The notes below the pieces were generated by a model. The model did no database searches. It was not told where the DNA came from and saw nothing but the letters and a program-made list of their open reading frames with translations. Shown here piece after piece: positions 8,709 through 17,424 of a stretch of DNA of 64,000 nt. The translations under genes were made by a program, and so were the position numbers. Position 1 is the stretch's first letter, and each line of letters starts with the position of its first letter. The DNA lies in the NCBI GenBank assembly GCA_963836775.1, contig CAWIKR010000003.1, forward strand, positions 434,001-498,000, given 5' to 3'. Origin of the DNA: DASQPR01 sp963836775. Its GTDB lineage: Bacteria > Actinomycetota > Actinomycetes > Mycobacteriales > Micromonosporaceae.

Positions 8709-9026
8709 ATGGAACAGGCCGAATTGACCATCCAGGTCACCCGCAAGCCCACCGAAGCGGTCGTCACCGCTTCCGGTGAGATTGACGGCGGCACCGTGCA
8801 CCGGCTGTCCGAAGCGGTGGAAGGCATCCTGATGGACGCGCCGCCGCGGATCGTCCTGGACCTCGATGGAGTTACCTTCTGCGACTCGCAGGGTTTGGGC
8901 ACGCTGGTGACGCTGAGCCAAAAGGCACGGATGATGCAGAGCGTGCTCGTGATCACCAACGTCGGCAAATATCTGACCCGCGTCCTGGATGTCACGGGGC
9001 TGCGGCAGGTGCTGCTGATCAGCTGA
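8709..9026 (+). CDS. STAS-domain anti-sigma factor antagonist (SpoIIAA/RsbV-like)
   Basis: A 105-residue single STAS domain. The conserved phosphorylation loop reads FCDSQGLGTL, with Ser60 as the likely target of a partner HATPase kinase/anti-sigma factor. Unphosphorylated, such proteins release a sigma factor by binding the anti-sigma. No kinase or sigma gene is adjacent, so the partner is encoded elsewhere. The upstream GTTT/GGGTAG box suggests that the gene is itself in the stress regulon it may control. Confidence 0.88.
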   Translation: MEQAELTIQVTRKPTEAVVTASGEIDGGTVHRLSEAVEGILMDAPPRIVLDLDGVTFCDSQGLGTLVTLSQKARMMQSVLVITNVGKYLTRVLDVTGLRQVLLIS

Positions 9027-9191
9027 TCCAATCCGACCCGTCGGCCGCCACGAACCCCCCGGCTCGTGGCGGCCGGCGTGCTATCTACAGAGGACGCGCT
9101 ACCAAGGACGCGCCGAGCGCGCTGTCGACCAAGGACACGGCGAGGCCGCCGGTCGCGCTTCCACCACCGAACGCGGCCTCGATGATGCGAG

Positions 9192-9536
9192 TCAGGCCTT
9201 GCTGGTCCGACGGCGCCGGGTCCGGGTGCGCCGCCGCGGCGAGCCCTCGCTGAGCCGAGTGAAGGTCATCATGTTGGCGACCGCGATGCCGATCACCGCT
9301 AGGCCGACCTGGATCGCCAGCACCACCCAGTCCCAGTGCAGTTTCCAGAGATGCACGCCGGCGTGGTCGTCAATGCCGAGTCCATGGGCGATGAACATGC
9401 CGAGGAGAGCGGCGATCACGCCGATGACGAATGTCGAGAACGCACCGATGCGCTGCTTGCCCGGCAACACCAGCCGTCCGAGCACCCCGATGACGATGCC
9501 AACGATGATGGCGCTGAGATAGTCGGTCACCTGCAC
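9192..9536 (-). CDS. GlsB/YeaQ/YmgE-family small membrane protein
   Basis: A 114-residue protein with three or four membrane helices and the family's Gly-rich start (AIIVGIVIGVLGRLVLPGKQ). The C-terminus is a strongly basic tail (SPRRRTRTRRRRTSKA). The family is stress-associated in Gram-positive bacteria; the biochemical role is unsettled. GTG start at 9536 is supported by AAGGAG (9544-9549) with seven-base spacing. On the minus strand, GTTT-N17-GGGCAC (9609-9583) upstream is a weak stress-type promoter candidate. Confidence 0.8.
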   Translation of the reverse strand: MQVTDYLSAIIVGIVIGVLGRLVLPGKQRIGAFSTFVIGVIAALLGMFIAHGLGIDDHAGVHLWKLHWDWVVLAIQVGLAVIGIAVANMMTFTRLSEGSPRRRTRTRRRRTSKA

Positions 9537-9561
9537 GTGCGTACTCCTTGGGGGATAAGGA

Positions 9562-9581
9562 AAACCGGCTTACGCCGGTTT
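9562..9581 (-). terminator. Hairpin after galT
   Basis: AAACCGGC (9562-9569), loop TTAC, GCCGGTTT (9574-9581). Read on the minus strand it lies about 50 bases after the galT stop and runs into a T-rich stretch, as expected for an intrinsic terminator. It also sits in the leader of the GlsB-like gene. Confidence 0.6.
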
Positions 9582-9630
9582 GGTGCCCAATGTATACGCA
9601 TGCCGAAACGTGCGTCAGCCGCCGATTCCG

Positions 9631-10731
9631 TCAGCTGGCGATCTCGCGGAGCCGGGCTGCCGCCTTTTCCGGTGAAATGTCATTGGAGAACGAGTCCATT
9701 CCGGCCTCGGTGCCGGCCATCACCTTCAGCTTCGTGTCGCCGCGACGGTTCGTGAAGAGCTCGAGGTGGAGCGCGAATTCAGCGGCGCCGGGCTCCCGCC
9801 GCGGCGCCTGGTGCCAGGCCGAAATGTACGGCGCTGGAGCGTCGAAGAGCCGGTCGAACCGGGCCAGGAGATCCAGGTAGAGCGCGACGAATGCGTCGCG
9901 TTCGCCGTCATCCAGTTCGGTCAGGTCGCGCCGTCGCCGGGACGGGTAGGCGTGCACTTCGTAGGGCCACCGAGCGGCGAACGGCACGAACGCGATCCAC
10001 TCGTCGTTTCGGGCCACCACTCGCTCGGCCGCGGTCTCGGCTGCCACCAGATCGTCGAAGAGGTTGGCCCCGGTCGCGGACCGGTAGGCCCGAGCGCGCT
10101 CGAGCATGTGTGCAGTCCGCGGTGTCAAGTACGGGTACGCGTAGATCTGACCGTGCGGATGCGGCTGGGTAACCCCGATCTCGGCGCCTCGATTCTCAAA
10201 GCAATACACCTGAGCCACCCCGTCACGCCGGCTCAGGTCATCGGTGCGGTCGGCCCACGCATCCAGCACCAGGCGTGCCTGATCCGGCTTGAGGTCGGCG
10301 AACGACGCGTCGTGCTCGCTGGAGAAGCAGATGACTTCGCACCGGCCGCCACCGGACGCCGACCAGAGTGGCGCCGGCGGCGCAACCGGGCGGCCCAGCC
10401 GCTCGGTGCCGGCCAGGCCGGACGGGGTCGACAGCGCCGGAAACCGGTTCTCGAAGACCACCACTTCGTAGTCGGTGGCCGGCACCTCGGTGGGCCGGCC
10501 GGGGCGGGTCGGGCACAGTGGGCAGTCGCTCGCGGTCGGCTGGAAGCTGCGATCCTGGCGATGGTCGGCCACCACCACCCAATCACCGGTGCGCAGGTCG
10601 AACCTCGGCTCCGAGGCGCCCGGCCGACGGCCCAGGTCACGCAGATCCGGCGGAACCTCGCGGGCGGTATCGCGCCGGTCGAAGTAGATCAGGTCACGAC
10701 CGTCGGCGAGATGGGTGCTGGTCTTGTGCAT
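9631..10731 (-). CDS. galT: Galactose-1-phosphate uridylyltransferase
   Basis: A 366-residue Leloir-pathway enzyme that exchanges UMP between UDP-glucose and galactose-1-phosphate. The HIT-type active site is present as QPHPHGQIYAYP. A zinc-type CPLC motif (DCPLCPTRPGR) and ENRFPAL are typical of GalT. ATG at 10731 (HKTSTHLADGRD follows) is chosen because the extra N-terminal residues of the longer reading are not family-like. The gene is divergent from galK across a 315-bp intergenic region. A galE epimerase is not seen in the window. Confidence 0.93.
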   Translation of the reverse strand: MHKTSTHLADGRDLIYFDRRDTAREVPPDLRDLGRRPGASEPRFDLRTGDWVVVADHRQDRSFQPTASDCPLCPTRPGRPTEVPATDYEVVVFENRFPALSTPSGLAGTERLGRPVAPPAPLWSASGGGRCEVICFSSEHDASFADLKPDQARLVLDAWADRTDDLSRRDGVAQVYCFENRGAEIGVTQPHPHGQIYAYPYLTPRTAHMLERARAYRSATGANLFDDLVAAETAAERVVARNDEWIAFVPFAARWPYEVHAYPSRRRRDLTELDDGERDAFVALYLDLLARFDRLFDAPAPYISAWHQAPRREPGAAEFALHLELFTNRRGDTKLKVMAGTEAGMDSFSNDISPEKAAARLREIAS

Positions 10732-11046
10732 GGTCCTTGCCTTCGCGGGGGATCGCGGCACTCGGGCGTACGCCCGCGCCAAGACTACCGGGCCAACCAA
10801 TCGCATACAAACAAAACCGATCAGAAATTCTCATTAACAGCACCTACCTGCGGACCTTCGGCCGGGCTGAGCACCAGCCCGGCGTGGTGGCAGCTCGTGA
10901 CAGCGAATCGGATCGGTCGGGCCGACACCGCGCTGTTGGATTGTGTTTATCAGTGTGAGACGCTGGCAGGATTCACCCCGTTGTGCGCGAGCTTTGCGGC
11001 CCCGCCCGCGGCACGCCGCGGCACCGCCGACCACCAGGGAGACTTC
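10732..11046. promoter_or_regulatory. galT-galK divergent intergenic region
   Basis: This 315-bp region contains no gene. It is locally AT-richer than its surroundings (around 10795-10850 and 10935-10960: TTGGATTGTGTTTATCAG), as expected for divergent promoters. I could not fix -35/-10 boxes or a shared operator with the DeoR gene with confidence. A long open frame crosses it in phase with galK but has no coding character. Confidence 0.4.
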
Positions 11047-12156
11047 GTGCCAGCATCCGGTGTCACATCGGGCCGATGGGCGGCGCCGGGCCGGATCAAC
11101 CTGATCGGCGAGCATACCGACTACAACGAAGGCTTCGTGCTGCCGTTCGCGCTGCCGCACCGCACCGTTGTCGCGGCCCGTCGGCGGCCGGATCGCACCT
11201 GGCGGGTCCGGTCGGATGCCACCCCGGACCCGATCGAGCTGACCACCGACGATCTGGCACCTGGCCGCGTCGCCGGGTGGACGGCGTATGTCGCAGGGGT
11301 GATCTGGGCGCTGACCGACGCGGGACACGCTGTCCCCGGCGCGGATCTGGACATCTCCTCGAACGTGCCGGTCGGCGCCGGTCTGTCGTCCTCGGCGGCG
11401 CTCGAATGCGCGGTGCTGACGGCGCTCAGCGACCTCGGCGATATCGACATCGCCACGGTTGACCGACCACAGGTCGCCCGTCGAGCCGAGAACGCCTATG
11501 TGGGCGTGCCGTGCGGCGTGATGGATCAGGCCGCCTCGATTCTCTGCCGAGCCGGGCACGCCCTGTTCCTGGACTGCCGCAGTCTGGCGACCGACCACAT
11601 TCCACTGGACCTCGTCCGCTTCGGGCTGACCGTGCTGGTGATTGACACCCGGGCCGAGCACCGGCACGTCGGAAACGAGTACGCGGACCGGCAGCGCAGC
11701 TGCGAACTGGCCGCTCGGACGCTCGGCATCGCGAGCCTGCGCGACGTGCACGATCTCGACGCGGCGCTGAGCGTGCTGCCGGACGACGTGACCCGGCGCC
11801 GGGCCCGGCATGTGGTGACCGAGAACGCGCGCGTGTGGAACGTCGTCGACCTGCTCCGCGACCAACGACTCCGGGACATCGGGCCGGCGCTCACGGCGTC
11901 GCACGTCTCGCTGCGCGACGACTATGAGGTGACGATTCCGGAGCTGGACCTGGCGGTCGACGTGGCCCTGGCTTTCGGAGCGTACGGCGCCCGGATGACC
12001 GGCGGCGGTTTCGGCGGCTGTGTGATCGCCCTGGTGGACACCGAAGCCGTCGACCCGGTTCGGCAAGCGGTCGTCGCTGCGTTCGGGCGGGCCGGCATGC
12101 GTACGCCCAACGTGTTTGAAGCCGCCGCCAGCGCCGGAGCCGCGCGCATCGATTAG
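11047..12156 (+). CDS. galK: Galactokinase
   Basis: A 369-residue GHMP-family kinase that phosphorylates galactose at C1. The galactokinase signature GRINLIGEHTDYNEG is at residues 16-30. The phosphate loop VPVGAGLSSSAALE and GVMDQAA are present, and GHMP motif 3 is MTGGGFGGC. GTG at 11047 follows CAGGGAGA and gives a slightly short N-terminus. The upstream in-frame sequence is not homologous in character. Its stop codon overlaps tail to tail with the stop of the adjacent permease gene on the other strand. Confidence 0.93.
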   Translation: MPASGVTSGRWAAPGRINLIGEHTDYNEGFVLPFALPHRTVVAARRRPDRTWRVRSDATPDPIELTTDDLAPGRVAGWTAYVAGVIWALTDAGHAVPGADLDISSNVPVGAGLSSSAALECAVLTALSDLGDIDIATVDRPQVARRAENAYVGVPCGVMDQAASILCRAGHALFLDCRSLATDHIPLDLVRFGLTVLVIDTRAEHRHVGNEYADRQRSCELAARTLGIASLRDVHDLDAALSVLPDDVTRRRARHVVTENARVWNVVDLLRDQRLRDIGPALTASHVSLRDDYEVTIPELDLAVDVALAFGAYGARMTGGGFGGCVIALVDTEAVDPVRQAVVAAFGRAGMRTPNVFEAAASAGAARID

Positions 12157-13070
12157 CCCTTGGTCGAGCCGAGGGTGAGGCCGGCGATGAACTGCTTCTG
12201 CAGCAGCAAATAGACCACCAGGGTCGGGATCGCGGCCAGCAGTGCGGCGGCGGTGATCATGTTCTGGTTGGTCACGAACTGGCCCTGCAGGTTGGCCAGC
12301 GCCGAGGTGATCGGACGTTTGTTGCCGGTGGAGATCAGCGTGATCGCCCAGAAGAAGTCGTTGTAGATCCAGGTGGTCAGCAGCGTGGCGAGCGCGGCCA
12401 GAGCAGGCCTGCACATCGGAAGGGTGAGCCGCCAGAACCGGGTCCACAGGGAGGCGCCGTCCATGATTGCGGCCTCGTCCATCTCGCGCGGGATGGTCTT
12501 CATGTAGTTGCTCAGCACGAAGACACAGAAGCCCAGCTGGAACGACGTGTTGATGACGATGAGACCGAGGATGGAGTTGTAGAGGAGGCCGCTTCCGGTC
12601 ATCCACACCGGCAGGTGGATAGCCAGGTAAATGCGGTAGAGCGGGGTGATGATGACCTGCTGCGGCAGCAGGTTGCCGGCGGTGAACAGGATCAGCAGCG
12701 GGATGTTGAATCGGAGGCTCAGCCGGGACACCGCGTAGGCGAAGCAGGATGCCAGGAACAGCGTGACGATGACCGCGGGCACGGTGACGTAGACCGAGTT
12801 GAGGAAGAACTGCCACATGTCCGACTGGGTCCACGCATCGGTGAAGTTCTGCAGTGTCAGATGGTGCGGCAGCGAGACATAGCCCAGCCGGTCGGTCTCC
12901 GACTTCGGGCGCAGGGCAATGTAGAACGAGAACACGATCGGCGTCAGCCAGAGCACCGCCATCACGATCATGAAGAGCTGCGCGGCGGCGCTGCCGGGTC
13001 GCCACCGCCGGCCCCGGACCGGATGCGCCCGCGGGGCCAGCTCCGCCGTGGACACGGTGGTCACCGCCAC
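12153..13070 (-). CDS. CUT1 sugar ABC transporter permease (MalG-like)
   Basis: A 305-residue inner-membrane permease with six helices. The cytoplasmic EAA loop, which docks the ATPase, is intact (EAAIMDGASLWTRFWRLTLP). GTG at 13070 is preceded by AAGAGAGG with five-base spacing and lies two bases after the stop of the partner permease. No ATPase gene is in the cluster, so a shared MsiK-type ATPase elsewhere in the genome probably energises it, as is usual in actinomycetes. The last codon overlaps galK on the other strand. Confidence 0.9.
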   Translation of the reverse strand: MAVTTVSTAELAPRAHPVRGRRWRPGSAAAQLFMIVMAVLWLTPIVFSFYIALRPKSETDRLGYVSLPHHLTLQNFTDAWTQSDMWQFFLNSVYVTVPAVIVTLFLASCFAYAVSRLSLRFNIPLLILFTAGNLLPQQVIITPLYRIYLAIHLPVWMTGSGLLYNSILGLIVINTSFQLGFCVFVLSNYMKTIPREMDEAAIMDGASLWTRFWRLTLPMCRPALAALATLLTTWIYNDFFWAITLISTGNKRPITSALANLQGQFVTNQNMITAAALLAAIPTLVVYLLLQKQFIAGLTLGSTKG

Positions 13071-13072
13071 GG

Positions 13073-14080
13073 TTACCTCTCTTCCCGGCGAAACGCCTGA
13101 TAGAGAAAGACCGAAATTGGTACGAGGGAGATGACCAGCAGGATCACGCCTAGCGCCGAGCCGAAGCCGATGCGCTGCGTCTCGCCGACGATGTTCTGGG
13201 TGACCGCCACCGACAGCAGTTCCAGCCCACGCAGCGGATTGCCCTTGGACGTGATGTAGACCAGGTCGAACGCGCGCAGCGATTCGATCACCGTGACGAC
13301 GAGCACGACGATATTGATCGGCCGCATCGTCGGGAACACCACCCGCCAGAAGGTCTGCCACGGGTTGGCACCGTCGACCAGGCTCGCCTCCCGCAATGAC
13401 GGGTCGATCGCCTTGAGGCCGGCGAGATAGAGCACCATGACATAGCCGGCCTGGCGCCAACTCGCCTCGACCAGGAGCGCCCACAGATTGAGGTGCGGAT
13501 CGCCGAGCCAGTCGATCAGGTTGTCATTGCCGTTGCGCCCGATCACCGTGTTGATCAGGCCATAGTTGTTGGCATAGATGAGTTCCCAGATGATGCCGAT
13601 CAACGCCAACGACAGCATCACCGGCAGGTAGAGAACGCTCTGGTAGATGCGGCTGCCCTTGATGCCGCGGTCGATGATGACCGCGAACAGCATGCCCAGC
13701 GGTGTCGCGATGAAGATGAAGACCAGCAACCAGATGGCGTTGTGCCGGACCGCCGGCCAGAAATCCGGGTAGATCGTGACGGCCTGTTTGTAGTTCTGGA
13801 CGCCGTAGAGGCAGCCGGGTTGCGGGATGCCGGGCGCGCTCGGGAACTCGGAGCACGACTTGAGATGCAGCGAGCCGACGCCGGTCCACTTGGTGAACGA
13901 CAGGAACACCGAGGCCAGCGCCGGGATCCACACGAAGGCGGCGTCCAGCAGCAGCGGGACGCCGATCATCGCCGCGACGGTGAGTTTGTCGCGGCGGGTC
14001 AGCATGCGCAGGCGGCGCCGGCGACGGCTCGTGGCCGTCGCCGGAACCTCCAGATCGCGTGGTGGGGCAGTGGCAACCAT
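13073..14080 (-). CDS. CUT1 sugar ABC transporter permease (MalF-like)
   Basis: A 335-residue permease with an Arg-rich cytoplasmic N-terminus (TSRRRRRLRMLTRRDKL), six helices and an EAA-type loop (REASLVDGANPWQTFWRVVF). A periplasmic-side insertion with two cysteines (CSEFPSAPGIPQPGC) lies between the first helices. ATG at 14080 is chosen; it is 16 bases after the binding-protein stop, so the three genes form one operon. It pairs with the adjacent MalG-like permease. Confidence 0.9.
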   Translation of the reverse strand: MVATAPPRDLEVPATATSRRRRRLRMLTRRDKLTVAAMIGVPLLLDAAFVWIPALASVFLSFTKWTGVGSLHLKSCSEFPSAPGIPQPGCLYGVQNYKQAVTIYPDFWPAVRHNAIWLLVFIFIATPLGMLFAVIIDRGIKGSRIYQSVLYLPVMLSLALIGIIWELIYANNYGLINTVIGRNGNDNLIDWLGDPHLNLWALLVEASWRQAGYVMVLYLAGLKAIDPSLREASLVDGANPWQTFWRVVFPTMRPINIVVLVVTVIESLRAFDLVYITSKGNPLRGLELLSVAVTQNIVGETQRIGFGSALGVILLVISLVPISVFLYQAFRREER

Positions 14081-14096
14081 TGAGAACCGGCCCGGG

Positions 14097-15467
14097 TCAG
14101 CTCGTGAAGATGGGCTTCGCCTGGTCCTCGGCACTCTTCTGAATGCTCGCGATGGTGGCCGCGGTCGGACTGTCTATGAACGACTGGATCGCCTTGATCA
14201 TCGCGTTGGCCATGTCCGGGTGAGTGTCCCGGTCCATGAACTGCGAGACGTTCTTGCACTTGGCGATCTCGGCGGCGGACTTCTTCTGGATGTCGTTATA
14301 GGTCGGTGCGATCAGGCCGCTGGCCAGCCCGACGTCCCAGTGGTCGGTCTTCAGGAAGTCGGTCTCGGCGTCCTTGGTGCCGATGTATTCCAGCACCTTC
14401 TTGGCGGCGTCCTGGTTCTTGCCCTTTTTCGGCAGCATGAAGCCGTCGGCCGGAGCGTCCATGTAGTCGGTGCCGTACGCCGGGTTGATCGCCGGGAACG
14501 GGAAGAAGTCCAGGTCCGCAAGGTTCTTCGGGTCGTAGTTGGCGGCCACCTGGTTGGAGCCCTGGAACATCATTCCGGCCTGCTTGTTCTCCAGCGTCTT
14601 GGCGGCGTCCTGCCAGAGCCGGCCGTTGGCACCGTTCTGGCAGTACTGCAGCAGCTCGCGCCATTGGTTGAAGACCGCGGTCACACCCGGATCGGTCCAC
14701 GGCACCTCGTGCTTCATCAGCTTGATGTGGTAGTCGTAGCCGTTCAGGCGCAGGTTGAGGATGTCGAACGTGCCCAGCGCCGGCCAGCCGTCCTTCTCCG
14801 CGAACGCCAGCGGGATCAGGCCGTCGGACTTCATCTTCTTGCACAGCGCGACGAAGTCGTCCCAGGTCGCCGGGATCTGATAGCCCTTGGCCTGGAACAC
14901 GCTCTTGTTGTAGAAGACCACCCACGGGTAGTTGTAGATCGGCACCAGGTAGTAGTGGCCGTCGAGGCCCTTGGACAGGCTCTTCGCGGCGTCGTTGAAG
15001 TTGGCGCCGATCTTGTCCCAGACGTCGTCGATCGGTGCCAGCAGGCCCTGCGCGGCGAAGAACTGCAACCGGTAGCCGGCGAACCAGGTGGCCAGCGAGT
15101 CCGGAGTGCCCTGCAGGTAGTTGCTGATGTTGTTCTGGAACGTGTTGTGGTCGGTGGTGTTGACCGTGATCTGCACCTTCGTCGACACGGTCGCGGCCTG
15201 AGTCAGAGCCGCGAACGCATCCTTGGTGGCCGCATCGGAGTAGTTGGATCCGAACGTGATCGGACCGGTCGCCGACCCGGTGTTGTCGGAGTTGCTCGCC
15301 TTGTCGGAGCTGCAGGCGGCGAGCAGCGAAGTGGAGCCGATCGCGGCGACGGCGCCCAGGCCGGCGACGCTCTTGAGGGCGGTTCGGCGGGTGAGACTCG
15401 GCGTGATGGCGGAGTCGGTTTCGGGCGTGCCGGCGGTCGGACCGCCGAAGTCGGAACGGTCAGGCAT
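14097..15467 (-). CDS. Sugar ABC transporter substrate-binding lipoprotein
   Basis: A 456-residue extracellular solute-binding protein of the family 1 type. The N-terminus combines a twin-arginine motif (LTRRTALKS) with a lipobox (LLAAC) followed by a Ser/Asn/Asp linker, so it is probably a Tat-exported lipoprotein. Aromatic-rich binding-cleft segments (GHYYLVPIYNYPWVVFYN) fit sugar stacking. ATG at 15467 follows GGAGG. The adjacent galT/galK and DeoR genes suggest galactose or a galactoside as ligand (inference). Confidence 0.9.
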   Translation of the reverse strand: MPDRSDFGGPTAGTPETDSAITPSLTRRTALKSVAGLGAVAAIGSTSLLAACSSDKASNSDNTGSATGPITFGSNYSDAATKDAFAALTQAATVSTKVQITVNTTDHNTFQNNISNYLQGTPDSLATWFAGYRLQFFAAQGLLAPIDDVWDKIGANFNDAAKSLSKGLDGHYYLVPIYNYPWVVFYNKSVFQAKGYQIPATWDDFVALCKKMKSDGLIPLAFAEKDGWPALGTFDILNLRLNGYDYHIKLMKHEVPWTDPGVTAVFNQWRELLQYCQNGANGRLWQDAAKTLENKQAGMMFQGSNQVAANYDPKNLADLDFFPFPAINPAYGTDYMDAPADGFMLPKKGKNQDAAKKVLEYIGTKDAETDFLKTDHWDVGLASGLIAPTYNDIQKKSAAEIAKCKNVSQFMDRDTHPDMANAMIKAIQSFIDSPTAATIASIQKSAEDQAKPIFTS

Positions 15468-15570
15468 CGGTGCCTCCAGGGATGAGGAGCGGGGCGGGGA
15501 GCCGCGCGGCGGGGGGTAACGCAACGATGGGTTCAAACAACTTCCAACGCTTATCCTCACAACCACTCAA

Positions 15571-15599
15571 AGCAAAACGCTGTCGTGTTTTGTTGTCAA
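15571..15599 (-). promoter_or_regulatory. Promoter and candidate operator of the sugar ABC operon
   Basis: On the minus strand a perfect TTGACA -35 (15599-15594) is followed 17 bases later by a weak TTTGCT (15576-15571). The spacer holds the dyad CAAAAC-N8-GTTTTG (15573-15592), well placed for repression by the DeoR protein encoded just upstream. The rest of the 15468-15769 intergenic region shows nothing else I can support. Confidence 0.5.
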
Positions 15600-15769
15600 G
15601 GCTCTGTTTCGTTGCGGTTCGCTATGGGCGACGTGAACCGCTGCGTGTGCGGTCGGAACGGCACACTCCACAGTGGGGAGCACGCGGCCGAAACCGCCGT
15701 GCTCAACGAGCACGGCGGTGGGGTGTCGGTCGTGGGGGTGTCGGTCGTGGGTCGGCGGTTCGGCCAGGC

Positions 15770-16552
15770 TTACTCGGTCTCGGCCGGCACCATGACGACC
15801 GAAGCCACTCGTTCGCGTAGCACCCGTGCACCGTCGTGCGGCAGCTTGTCGTCGGTGATGACGGTGTGCGCCGCCGACAGCGGTGCGATGTCGGCCAGCC
15901 CGACGACGCCCCACTTGGACGAGTCGGCGAGCACGATCACCTCGCGTGCGCACGAGATCAGCGCCCGGTCGGTGGCGGCTTCGGCGAGGTTCGGTGTGGT
16001 GTAACCGATCCGCTCCTCGATGCCGTGCACGCCGAGGAACAACTGATCCACATGCATCGTGGCGATGGTGCGGTCGGCGACCGGTCCGACCAGCGCCGCG
16101 CTCGGTGTGCGTACGCCCCCGGTCAGGATCACGCTGACCTGGTTGGCCGGATCCAGAGTGGCGATCGCGTCGGCCACCGTGGTCGAGTTGGTGACCACGG
16201 TCAGGCCCGGAACGTTGACAATCAGCGGGGCCATCGCCCAGGTGGTGGTCCCGGCCGAGAGCGCGACCGCGGCGCCCGGCTGGATCAGCTTGGCGGCCTG
16301 TGCCGCGATGGCGTGCTTCGCCGTCTGCTCCAGCTGGCTCTTGGCGGCGAACCCGGGCTCGTGCGCCACCTGGCCGACCAGCACCGCACCGCCGTGCACC
16401 TTGCGGGCGATCCCACTGGTGACCAGGTGCTCCAGATCGCGGCGGATGGTCATGTCGGAGACGCCGAGCAGATCCGTGAGATCGGAGACCCGGACCGCCC
16501 CGGTGCGGCGCAACTCGCTCAGGATGTGAACTTGTCGCTGGTGGGCAAGCAT
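15770..16552 (-). CDS. DeoR-family transcriptional regulator of sugar metabolism
   Basis: A 260-residue regulator. The N-terminal DeoR helix-turn-helix is VRVSDLTDLLGVSDMTIRRD (about residues 18-37). The C-terminal DeoRC sensor has the sugar-phosphate-binding motifs LSAGTTTW and VVTNS, and ILTGG. ATG at 16552 (MLAHQRQVHIL, the classic DeoR start) follows GAGG. It precedes the sugar ABC operon on the same strand with a separate promoter, so it is likely the local repressor, induced by a sugar phosphate. Confidence 0.92.
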   Translation of the reverse strand: MLAHQRQVHILSELRRTGAVRVSDLTDLLGVSDMTIRRDLEHLVTSGIARKVHGGAVLVGQVAHEPGFAAKSQLEQTAKHAIAAQAAKLIQPGAAVALSAGTTTWAMAPLIVNVPGLTVVTNSTTVADAIATLDPANQVSVILTGGVRTPSAALVGPVADRTIATMHVDQLFLGVHGIEERIGYTTPNLAEAATDRALISCAREVIVLADSSKWGVVGLADIAPLSAAHTVITDDKLPHDGARVLRERVASVVMVPAETE

Positions 16553-16614
16553 GGGTGATCCTCGTCGGCCGGCGGGCACGAATCGCACGGCGGCTTGTTG
16601 GGGGCCGGTCAATT

Positions 16615-16642
16615 CATGTTGGTTTACACAGAGTCAAACATG
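16615..16642. promoter_or_regulatory. Candidate autoregulatory operator of the DeoR gene
   Basis: CATGTT (16615-16620) and AACATG (16637-16642) form an inverted repeat 62 bases upstream of the start. The extended arms agree at 8 of 11 positions. The position fits autoregulation; binding is inferred. Confidence 0.4.
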
Positions 16643-16756
16643 GCGGCGAGGACGATGAAAGGTCTGTCTGGATGAGTCGCGTGCGCCGCGGTCGCGCTCG
16701 GGCGGCGCTCAGCGGACGTTGGTGTGTGAGTCTGAGGGATTGAGGCCGGCAGCCGA

Positions 16757-17248
16757 TCAGGCCGGCACCGGGGTCAGCAGCGTCGCGAGATCGACTTCGT
16801 AGTGCACAACGCCGTCCACGTAGGCCCAGGTGCGGGCAGATCCGAACGCGCGGGCCAGCATCCGGTGCGCCGCGGCGTTGCTGGGCAGCACGTCGGCGGT
16901 CAGCGTCCGGACTCCGGACGCGTAGGCGCGCGGCAAGAGATCCCTGATCAGCGTCGTCGCGATCCCTTGGCGTTGCCACGGATCGGCCACCAGGACGCCT
17001 AGATCGGCGACGTCCGCGTCGGCGCTCAGGCGACCCCACTCGGCCCAGCCAAGCAGCATTCCGTCGGCCTCGGCGACCTGAGCGTCCCAGACGGCGCGGG
17101 GACCGGCCGCGATGTGCCGGACGTAGGCCCCCGGAAGCCGGCCGCCGGTGCCGGCCAGAAATCGGTTGTCCAGGCTGGTTGCGGAGAGGCGCCCGGCGGA
17201 CGCGATGGCAAGCGCATCGTCGCCGGATCGCCACGGGCGAAGTACCAC
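16757..17248 (-). CDS. GNAT-family N-acetyltransferase
   Basis: A 163-residue single GNAT domain. The acetyl-CoA-binding motif A is LGVLVADPWQRQGIATTLI (Q-R-Q-G-I-A), followed by LTADVLPSNAAAHRML typical of motif B. GTG at 17248 follows AGGAGG with five-base spacing. Substrate unknown. It stands alone between the DeoR gene and the FHA-ABC gene. Confidence 0.85.
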   Translation of the reverse strand: MVLRPWRSGDDALAIASAGRLSATSLDNRFLAGTGGRLPGAYVRHIAAGPRAVWDAQVAEADGMLLGWAEWGRLSADADVADLGVLVADPWQRQGIATTLIRDLLPRAYASGVRTLTADVLPSNAAAHRMLARAFGSARTWAYVDGVVHYEVDLATLLTPVPA

Positions 17249-17424
17249 GTCGACCTCCTGGGTCTTGATCTAAGACGCAGCATATCGCCTAAGTCTCGAT
17301 TGCGAACCCAGAATTCTCCAACCGGTCGGGTGTGCGTCGTCACATCGCCCCGACTTCGGCGCCGACACGTGATTGCTCACCTGCACCACTGTCTCTATCG
17401 ACGTGATGTCGGCATGATGTCCGG

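Noticed and set aside
9766..11046. Long N-terminal extension of the galactokinase reading frame
   Set aside because: It runs antisense through galT and the promoter region and lacks kinase-like sequence; GTG at 11047 has a ribosome site and begins just before the family signature.
13827..15485. 552-codon plus-strand frame opposite the sugar ABC operon
   Set aside because: Antisense shadow of the binding-protein gene, without recognisable domains or start signals.
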